Source: an uncultured Oscillospiraceae bacterium
GTDB lineage: Bacteria > Bacillota > Clostridia > Oscillospirales > Oscillospiraceae
Assembly (NCBI GenBank): GCA_934565425.1
Contig: CAKTHW010000102.1
Location: 1-5,333, forward strand
Length of the DNA stretch: 5,333 nucleotides
Reading direction: 5' to 3'
Part shown: piece after piece, positions 1-5,333 of the stretch
How the letters are laid out: the number at the start of each line of letters is the position of its first letter
Numbering within the stretch: position 1 is the stretch's first letter
Program-made: the position numbers and the translations under genes
Notes under the pieces: model-generated
Database searches by the model: none
Seen by the model: the letters and a program-made list of their open reading frames with translations, nothing else
What the model was told of the DNA's origin: nothing

Positions 1-607
1 TGGCGCCCAATGCCATCAGGGGTACCACTTGGTCATCGTTGCCAGACCAGATGTTGATGTTATCGCCGCACAGTGCCAGGGTGTGGGTGACCAGGCCGAA
101 GTTGCCAGAAGCTTCCTTGATGCCGTTGATCATGGGATGCTTGCTCAGCTCGTAGTAGGTTTCTGCGGTGAAAGCGGTGCCGGTTCGGGAGGGCACGTTG
201 TACATGATGATGGGGGTATGTACCCGGTCAGCGATGTAGGTGTAGTGCTGGATGAGACCGGCCTGAGTGGCCTTATTATAATAAGGAGTGACGATGAGCA
301 GGCCATCGACGCCGCAGGACTCTGCGTACAGGGACAGATCCAGGGCGGTCATGGTGCAGTTGCTGCCGGTGCCGGCGATGACCTTGACCCGGTGATCCAC
401 CTTCTTGACGCAGTATTCGATGGCAGCCTTGTGCTCTTCGATGGTCTGGGTGGAGGCTTCGCCGGTGGTGCCGCAGATGGTGATGGCGGTGGTGCCGCCT
501 GCGATCTGAAGCTCGATCAGCTCGCCCAGCTTATCGAAATCAATGCCGTTTTCGTTATAGGGAGTGACGATAGCCACACAAGCGCCGGTAAAAATAGGAG
601 TCTTCAT
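1..607 (-). CDS. dapA: 4-hydroxy-tetrahydrodipicolinate synthase (DapA), C-terminus cut by window edge
   Basis: DapA condenses pyruvate with aspartate semialdehyde, the first step committed to diaminopimelate and lysine, in the cytoplasm. The 202 residues present are the N-terminal two thirds of a family usually about 290-300 long. The class I aldolase TIM-barrel signatures are visible: GTTGE at 46-50 (Thr47/Thr48 pyruvate site), Tyr109-Tyr110 in VTPYYNK, YNVPSRTG at 136-143 (Tyr136 of the catalytic triad, Arg141 for substrate carboxylate), and GIKEASG at 162-168, where Lys164 forms the Schiff base. No frameshift or missing catalytic residue is seen. The ATG at 605-607 is supported by an AAAGGATGA ribosome site at 615-623. 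It lies 57 bases downstream of asd with no terminator between them, so the two are probably co-transcribed under the lysine riboswitch. The family call is very secure; only the 3' end is unknown. Confidence 0.97.
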   Translation of the reverse strand, partial: MKTPIFTGACVAIVTPYNENGIDFDKLGELIELQIAGGTTAITICGTTGEASTQTIEEHKAAIEYCVKKVDHRVKVIAGTGSNCTMTALDLSLYAESCGVDGLLIVTPYYNKATQAGLIQHYTYIADRVHTPIIMYNVPSRTGTAFTAETYYELSKHPMINGIKEASGNFGLVTHTLALCGDNINIWSGNDDQVVPLMALGA

Positions 608-664
608 AGGTCAATCATCCTTTCAATCAAAAATCAAATCAAAACCGTAGATACACGAACAAAC

Positions 665-1756
665 TTATTCCTTATAATCAATGTAGCCCTCAGCCACCAG
701 GAACTCACCCAGCAGCACGCTGCCGCCAGCGGCGCCGCGGAGGGTGTTGTGTGACAGACCAACGAACTTGTAGTCGTACTGGGTATCCGGACGCAGGCGG
801 CCGAGAGAGATGGCCATGCCGCCCTCCAGGTCACGCTGGAGCTTGGTCTGCGGATAGCTGGGGTCTTCGAAGTAATGCAGGAACTGCTTGGGGGCGGAGG
901 GGAGCTCCAGCTCCTGGGCGCGGCCCTTGTAGTTCTGCCAGATCTCTTTGATTTCTTCCACGGAGGTCTTCTGCCCCAGGGTCATGAACACCGCTGCCAT
1001 GTGGCCGTTGGAGACGGGGACACGGAGGCACTGAGCAGTGATCTTGGGGGAGTCGGCGTTGACGATGACGCCGTTCTCGATGTGGCCCCACATCTTCATG
1101 GGTTCCTGTTCGGACTTCTCTTCCTCGCCGCCGATGTAGGGGATGACGTTATCCACCATTTCCGGCCAGGTCTCGAAGGTCTTGCCGGCACCGGAGATGG
1201 CCTGATAGGTGCAGACCAGGGCTTTCTCTACGCCGAACTTCTCCCGCAGGGGATGCAGGGCGGGGACGTAGCTCTGGAGGGAGCAGTTGGACTTGACGGC
1301 GATGAAGCCGCGCTGGGTGCCCAGACGCTGCTTCTGGTAGGGGATGACCTTGATGTGTTCCGGATTGATCTCAGGCACCACCATGGGCACGTCGGGGGTG
1401 AACCGGTGGGCGGAGTTGTTGGAGACGACGGGACATTCCATCTTGGCGATCCGTTCTTCCAGGGCGCGGGTGGCGTCCTTATCCATATCCACCGCGCAGA
1501 AGGTGAAGTCGATCTGATCGCAGAATTCCTTCATCTGCGCATCAATGTCGTAGATGACCAGCTGTTTGGCTTCCTCTGGGATGGGGGTGTCCATCTTCCA
1601 GCGGCCGCTGACGGCTTCTTCATAGGGTTTTCCGGCGCTGCGGGCACTGGCCGCAATGGCGGTGAGCTGGAACCAGGGGTGGTTCTCCAGCAGCGTGATG
1701 AAGCGCTGACCTACCATGCCAGTACAACCGACAACGCCTACTTTGTATTTTTTCAT
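665..1756 (-). CDS. asd: Aspartate-semialdehyde dehydrogenase (Asd)
   Basis: Asd reduces L-aspartyl-4-phosphate to aspartate semialdehyde with NADPH, the branch-point intermediate for lysine/diaminopimelate, threonine and methionine. The protein is complete at 363 residues. The Rossmann phosphate-binding loop is near the N-terminus (GCTGMVGQRF, 10-19). The catalytic cysteine is Cys158 in KSNCSLQ, and the substrate arginine and acid/base histidine are Arg245 and His252 in RVPVSNGH (245-252). The QRF after the glycine loop and the SNCS active site resemble the archaeal/fungal-type branch of the family rather than the E. coli type; this is from memory of the motifs, not an alignment. The loop has Cys11 where Ala is more usual, which should be harmless. 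The ATG at 1754-1756 follows a strong GGAGGTA site at 1764-1770. It is the first gene behind the riboswitch leader and is followed by dapA. Confidence 0.96.
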   Translation of the reverse strand: MKKYKVGVVGCTGMVGQRFITLLENHPWFQLTAIAASARSAGKPYEEAVSGRWKMDTPIPEEAKQLVIYDIDAQMKEFCDQIDFTFCAVDMDKDATRALEERIAKMECPVVSNNSAHRFTPDVPMVVPEINPEHIKVIPYQKQRLGTQRGFIAVKSNCSLQSYVPALHPLREKFGVEKALVCTYQAISGAGKTFETWPEMVDNVIPYIGGEEEKSEQEPMKMWGHIENGVIVNADSPKITAQCLRVPVSNGHMAAVFMTLGQKTSVEEIKEIWQNYKGRAQELELPSAPKQFLHYFEDPSYPQTKLQRDLEGGMAISLGRLRPDTQYDYKFVGLSHNTLRGAAGGSVLLGEFLVAEGYIDYKE

Positions 1757-1823
1757 CTTAAACTACCTCCCAAAAACATCGCCAATACAATCTATGCAGA
1801 CGAAGCAATTTTGTCATTAGGGT

Positions 1824-1862
1824 AAAAAAACGAACCAGTAGTTGAAAAACTGACTGATTCCG
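1824..1862 (-). terminator. Riboswitch-controlled intrinsic terminator ahead of asd
   Basis: On the minus strand a hairpin pairs 1850-1862 with 1831-1843: an outer helix of CG, AA and TCAGT against ACTGGTTCG with one bulged G, then a bulged C, then AGTT/AACT closed by a TTTC loop. Seven U residues follow immediately (1824-1830). It lies between the lysine aptamer and asd, so it is best read as the expression platform of the riboswitch. The stem is only moderately GC-rich, which suits a conditional terminator. Its 5' arm is also complementary to the 3' strand of the aptamer closing helix. Confidence 0.85.
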
Positions 1863-1913
1863 TACTATAATGTCAAGGTGGACGCGCGCCTGCGACAAAA
1901 TATGTAACAAGAA

Positions 1914-2093
1914 GCAGACAGCTCAACACCTGAATTCGATTCAGGTGACAGTCGAAGGGCTGTTAACCCCACGCCCAGGTGACGCTGCGTTCCGGAAACC
2001 AGCATCCCTTCGGCGGCACACCCTTTCTCCATGGCTGAACAGGCTCCGGGTCTTATGCCCTGGATACTGATGAGTGCCGCGCCTCTATCCTGC
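1914..2093 (-). ncRNA. Lysine riboswitch (L-box) aptamer
   Basis: The minus-strand transcript carries the conserved landmarks of the lysine riboswitch in the right order: AUAGAGGCGC (2079-2088), AGUA (2065-2068), GGAGAAAGGG (2021-2030), GCCGAAG (2008-2014), a P4-like helix GAUGCUG/CAGCGUC (2000-2006 with 1981-1987) followed by CUGG, and ACUGUC (1947-1952). A long hairpin CACCTGAA/TTCAGGTG (1927-1947) comes before the 3' strand of P1. P1 itself pairs GCAG-AUAG (2085-2093, one bulged G) with CUGUCUGC (1914-1921). A P2 helix GCGGCAC/GUGCCGC (2074-2080 with 2013-2019) is perfect. The length of about 180 nt fits the family. Its position upstream of asd and dapA fits feedback by lysine. Helix assignments were made by eye. 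Confidence 0.95.
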
Positions 2094-2113
2094 ATTTGTA
2101 TGATCTGAAATTC

Positions 2114-2142
2114 ATGGTAGCACAGTTTTTTCCCCTCGTCAA
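2114..2142 (-). promoter_or_regulatory. Promoter of the riboswitch-asd-dapA operon
   Basis: On the minus strand, TTGACG (2137-2142) and TACCAT (2114-2119) are separated by exactly 17 bases, and a TG one base before the -10 gives an extended -10. Transcription would start near 2107, some 14 bases before the first helix of the lysine aptamer, which is where a riboswitch promoter is expected. The -10 departs from TATAAT at two positions. Confidence 0.8.
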
Positions 2143-2204
2143 GAGCGAATAGGCCGTTTTTTGAAAAAATTGCAATCGGAAAAAGACAAAGTTGCAAAAA
2201 TGAC

Positions 2205-2232
2205 TTGCAGAAACGGACAGTGCCACTATAAT
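2205..2232 (+). promoter_or_regulatory. Promoter of queA-tgt
   Basis: TTGCAG (2205-2210) and a perfect TATAAT (2227-2232) are 16 bases apart, about 40 bases before the queA start. A transcript from about 2239 would have a short leader with the AAGGACGG ribosome site (2253-2260). It is divergent from the lysine operon promoter, with about 60 AT-rich bases between the two -35 elements. The 16-base spacer is slightly short. Confidence 0.75.
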
Positions 2233-2271
2233 AGTAACTTGAACGCCAAACAAAGGACGGATTCTATTCCT

Positions 2272-3294
2272 ATGAAGACAAAAGATTTTTATTACGACCT
2301 GCCGCCGGAGCTCATCGCCCAGACCCCGTTGGAAAAGCGGGACGGCTCCCGGCTGCTGACCTTAGATAAGACCACCGGCGCCATCGGCCACCACCATTTC
2401 TACGACCTGCCCCAGTTCCTCCGCCCCGGCGACTGCCTGGTGCTGAACAACTCCCGTGTGCTCCCCGCCCGCCTCATCGGCCATCGGGACACCGGCGGGA
2501 CGGCGGAGATTTTATTGCTCACCGACCGGGGGGACAACGTGTGGGAGTGCCTGGTGCGGCCGGGCAAGAAGCTCCGCGCCGGTGCCCATGTCCACTTTGG
2601 GGACGGGCAGTTGGAGGCGGAAATCCAGGAAGTGCTGCCGGACGGGAACCGGCTGGTGAAGTTCTTCTATGAAGGCATCTTCTTGGAGGTGCTGGAACAG
2701 CTGGGACGGATGCCCCTGCCGCCCTACATCAAAGAGGAATTGCAGGACGGGGAGCGCTACCAGACCGTCTACTCCAAGGTGGTCGGCTCCGCCGCCGCGC
2801 CCACGGCGGGACTGCACTTCACGCCGGAGCTGCTTGAAAAAGTGCAGGCCATTGGGGTCAAGCTGGCCTACGTGACCCTCCACGTGGGGCTGGGCACCTT
2901 CCGGCCGGTGAAGGTGGACGATGTAGAAGCCCACGATATGCACTCGGAGTTCTGCGCCATCCCGCAAGAGACGGCGGATATGGTGAACCAGACCAAGGCG
3001 GACGGGGGACGGGTCATCTGTGTGGGCACCACCTCCTGCCGCACCATCGAGTCCTTCGCCAACGAGGACGGGACGCTGCCGGTGAAATCCGGGTGGACCA
3101 ACATCTTCATCTACCCCGGCTACCGGTTCAAATGCCTGGACGCCCTCATCACCAACTTCCACCTGCCCGAATCCACCCTCATCATGCTGGTCTCCGCCCT
3201 GGCAGGCCGGGAGCACGTGCTGGCCGCCTACGAGGAGGCGGTGCGGGAGCGCTACCGGTTCTTCAGCTTCGGGGACGCCATGTTCATCTCTTGA
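2272..3294 (+). CDS. queA: S-adenosylmethionine:tRNA ribosyltransferase-isomerase (QueA)
   Basis: QueA transfers and isomerises the ribosyl group of S-adenosylmethionine onto the 7-aminomethyl-7-deazaguanine (preQ1) already in the tRNA wobble position, making epoxyqueuosine. The protein has 340 residues, the usual family length. Family signatures are visible throughout: [20 protein letters not shown] (8-27), [18 protein letters not shown] (53-70), GRMPLPPYI (145-153), [13 protein letters not shown] (172-184), [12 protein letters not shown] (202-213), [11 protein letters not shown] (251-261) and [18 protein letters not shown] (293-310), ending FSFGDAMFI. The ATG at 2272 is chosen because [16 protein letters not shown] is the normal family N-terminus; the frame is open further upstream, but that part would lie over the promoter. 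The AAGGACGG site at 2253-2260 sits 11 bases before the start. It is followed 15 bases later by tgt, the preceding enzyme of the same pathway. Confidence 0.97.
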   Translation: MKTKDFYYDLPPELIAQTPLEKRDGSRLLTLDKTTGAIGHHHFYDLPQFLRPGDCLVLNNSRVLPARLIGHRDTGGTAEILLLTDRGDNVWECLVRPGKKLRAGAHVHFGDGQLEAEIQEVLPDGNRLVKFFYEGIFLEVLEQLGRMPLPPYIKEELQDGERYQTVYSKVVGSAAAPTAGLHFTPELLEKVQAIGVKLAYVTLHVGLGTFRPVKVDDVEAHDMHSEFCAIPQETADMVNQTKADGGRVICVGTTSCRTIESFANEDGTLPVKSGWTNIFIYPGYRFKCLDALITNFHLPESTLIMLVSALAGREHVLAAYEEAVRERYRFFSFGDAMFIS

Positions 3295-4440
<1,146 letters not shown>

Positions 4441-4456
4441 TTGCGGAAAAAGGGGC

Positions 4457-4485
4457 TTGTCTTTCTTTGGCAAACCCGCTATAAT
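4457..4485 (+). promoter_or_regulatory. Promoter of yajC
   Basis: TTGTCT (4457-4462) and a perfect TATAAT (4480-4485) are 17 bases apart in the tgt-yajC gap, predicting a start near 4492 and a leader of about 50 nt. A small GAACG/CGTTC hairpin (4502-4521) lies in that leader just ahead of the ribosome site. No clear terminator follows tgt, so readthrough from the queA promoter may add to yajC expression. Confidence 0.75.
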
Positions 4486-4529
4486 AGAGTGTAAACTGTC
4501 TGAACGTCTGTTGTGGCGTTCTGTATAAT

Positions 4530-4535
4530 GGAGGT
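4530..4535 (+). promoter_or_regulatory. Ribosome binding site fixing the TTG start of yajC
   Basis: GGAGGT lies eight bases before the TTG at 4544. No in-frame ATG or GTG exists nearby upstream, and the next in-frame ATG (4574) would remove half of the membrane helix, so this site decides the start. Confidence 0.85.
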
Positions 4536-4543
4536 ACGTTACT

Positions 4544-4852
4544 TTGGGTTATTCTATTGGCTTGATCGTCGTCATGATCGTCCTGTTCTACTTCATGCTC
4601 ATCCGTCCGGAGAACAAGAAGAAGAAGGCAGCGGAAGAGCTGCGCAACAGCCTGAAGATCGGCGATGATGTAACCACCATCGGCGGCATCCTGGGCACCG
4701 TCTGTGCCGTGAAGGAAAACAGCGTCGTCATCGAGACCGGCGCCGACCGCGTCCGCATCGAGATGACCAAGTGGGCCATCGGCACCAAGGGTTCTCAGAC
4801 CAGCCCCGAGCCCGCTCCCGCTAAGAAGGAAAAGAAGGACGAGAAGAAGTAA
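4544..4852 (+). CDS. yajC: YajC, Sec preprotein translocase accessory subunit
   Basis: YajC is a small inner-membrane protein that associates with SecDF and the SecYEG channel; its exact role is not settled. The 102-residue protein starts at a TTG preceded by a strong GGAGGT. It has one membrane helix (about residues 4-20, GYSIGLIVVMIVLFYFML region), directly followed by the family hallmark IRPENKKKK at 20-28. A basic amphipathic stretch comes next, and then a small cytoplasmic domain with LKIGDDVTTIGGILGTV at 37-53. The C-terminus ends in a Pro/Lys/Glu-rich charged tail (about 86-102), normal for clostridial relatives. Its place behind queA and tgt is a widely conserved order; secD and secF are often found further downstream but would be beyond this window. 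It has its own promoter and is followed by a strong hairpin with a U-tract. Confidence 0.95.
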   Translation: MGYSIGLIVVMIVLFYFMLIRPENKKKKAAEELRNSLKIGDDVTTIGGILGTVCAVKENSVVIETGADRVRIEMTKWAIGTKGSQTSPEPAPAKKEKKDEKK

Positions 4853-4880
4853 TTCTCGCTCCGTTTTTCAGTCTGAAAGA

Positions 4881-4932
4881 CCACCTCTCGTCATATGCTG
4901 ATGACAAAGCTATGACGGGGGGTTGTTTTTTT
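4881..4932 (+). terminator. Strong hairpin with U-tract after yajC, overlapping the next gene's start
   Basis: The arms 4881-4895 and 4911-4925 pair at 14 of 15 positions (CTCGTCATA against TATGACGGG at the core, with a few G-U pairs), with a 15-base loop, followed by seven T residues at 4926-4932. This is a textbook intrinsic terminator for the tgt/yajC transcript. The oddity is that the reading frame of the next gene opens at 4916 and its best start is the TTG at 4931, inside the end of the T-run. It may act as a partial terminator or attenuator. Confidence 0.85.
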
Positions 4933-5333
4933 GAGTCAGAAGGAGAAACAGTCAGAGCTGCAAGTGGTGCAGCTGGTCAGTTCCCTCATCGCCGGGGTTT
5001 TGTTGGCCTTTGGAGTCAGCGTGGTGGTCCTGTTCGTCACCGCTCACCTGGCCGCCGGCGGAAAGATCGGCACGGGGGCGGTGGGCAACGCAGAGGTGGT
5101 GGCCTCCGGCCTGGGCTGCTTCTGCGGCAGCTGCTACCTGGCGTTGAGCTACCGCAAGCGCATCCTGCCCCTGGGTCTCGCCACCGGCGTGCTGTACTAC
5201 CTGACGTGGACCTTCATCGGCGTCCTGGGCTACACCGACGTGTCCCTGCTGGACGGGATGCGCAGTCTCATCGCCGCCGTGGCCGGTGGGGGAGCGGCCG
5301 GGTTCCTGTGCGCTGGGGTGCTGCCGAAACGGA
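4931..5333 (+). CDS. Small polytopic membrane protein, TIGR04086/YrzE-like, cut by window edge
   Basis: An open frame of 134 codons runs off the right edge without a stop. The translation has a short polar N-terminus (SQKEKQSELQ) and four hydrophobic segments at about 15-38, 54-73, 78-99 and 110-131. The segments are rich in Gly, Ala, Val and Leu, with a basic loop YRKR at 74-77 and cysteines at 63, 65, 68 and 127. Size, four-helix plan and position directly after yajC match the uncharacterised clostridial family I know as TIGR04086; that is an inference from context and topology, not a sequence match, and no function is known to me. The frame is closed upstream by a TGA at 4913, so TTG 4931 is the first possible start; its only ribosome-site candidate is the GGGGGGTT at 4917-4924, which is buried in the terminator hairpin. 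GTG at 4964 or 4967 are alternatives, poorly placed relative to AAGGAG at 4940-4945. Confidence 0.75.
   Translation, partial: MSQKEKQSELQVVQLVSSLIAGVLLAFGVSVVVLFVTAHLAAGGKIGTGAVGNAEVVASGLGCFCGSCYLALSYRKRILPLGLATGVLYYLTWTFIGVLGYTDVSLLDGMRSLIAAVAGGGAAGFLCAGVLPKR

Noticed and set aside
29..1825. Plus-strand open frames opposite dapA (29-754) and asd (875-1825)
   Set aside because: Same antisense effect: Gly/Asp/Val-rich translations without motifs or ribosome sites, opposite genes with complete catalytic motifs.
1866..2100. T-box or other riboswitch class in the asd leader
   Set aside because: No T-box core sequence is seen, while all main lysine-riboswitch landmarks are present in order.
1865..2197. 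Minus-strand open frame of 110 codons across the leader
   Set aside because: It covers the promoter and the whole lysine aptamer, starts upstream of the promoter, and its translation resembles nothing; the RNA structure explains the sequence.
2161..2271. N-terminal extension of QueA from an upstream in-frame ATG at 2161
   Set aside because: It would run over the -35 and -10 elements, has no ribosome site, and adds residues that the family does not have; MKTKDF at 2272 is the normal N-terminus.
4452..4478. Imperfect inverted repeat GGGCTTG/CAAACCC after tgt as a terminator
   Set aside because: It has a mismatch and no T-run on the plus strand; it overlaps the yajC promoter. On the minus strand a CTTTTT follows, but no minus-strand gene ends there.
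4524..4529. Second TATAAT just before the yajC ribosome site
   Set aside because: The matching -35 position (4501-4506, TGAACG) is poor, and a start from it would leave almost no leader before the Shine-Dalgarno.

Overview
The window looks like a core-genome segment of a GC-rich, low-GC-lineage-type anaerobe, most likely a clostridial member of the Firmicutes (an Oscillospiraceae/Ruminococcaceae-like gut bacterium). The reasons are strong GGAGG-type ribosome sites, a lysine riboswitch with a transcription terminator, GC-rich third codon positions, TTG starts, and the gene order queA-tgt-yajC followed by a small four-helix membrane protein. The placement is an inference from style and gene order, not from a marker gene.

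Left half (1-2142, minus strand): a lysine-biosynthesis operon read leftwards. A promoter (2114-2142) makes a leader of about 350 nt that holds a lysine riboswitch aptamer (1914-2093) and an intrinsic terminator (1824-1862). It is followed by asd (aspartate-semialdehyde dehydrogenase, complete) and dapA (4-hydroxy-tetrahydrodipicolinate synthase, cut by the left edge). These enzymes catalyse consecutive steps from aspartyl phosphate towards lysine and diaminopimelate. The leader shows a plausible switch: the 3' strand of the aptamer's closing helix can pair with the 5' arm of the terminator, so lysine binding should favour termination.

Right half (2205-5333, plus strand): a divergent group begins at a sigma-A-type promoter (2205-2232). 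It has queA and tgt, which act together in queuosine modification of tRNA, then yajC, a small Sec-translocase accessory protein with its own promoter and a TTG start. A strong hairpin plus U-tract follows. An uncharacterised small polytopic membrane protein then begins inside or just after that U-tract and runs off the right edge.

No mobile element, CRISPR array, tRNA or rRNA was seen. I did not find a clearly new biological system. The points most worth a second look are the riboswitch/antiterminator arrangement, a promoter-like sequence running antisense to it, and the terminator-like hairpin sitting on the start of the last gene.
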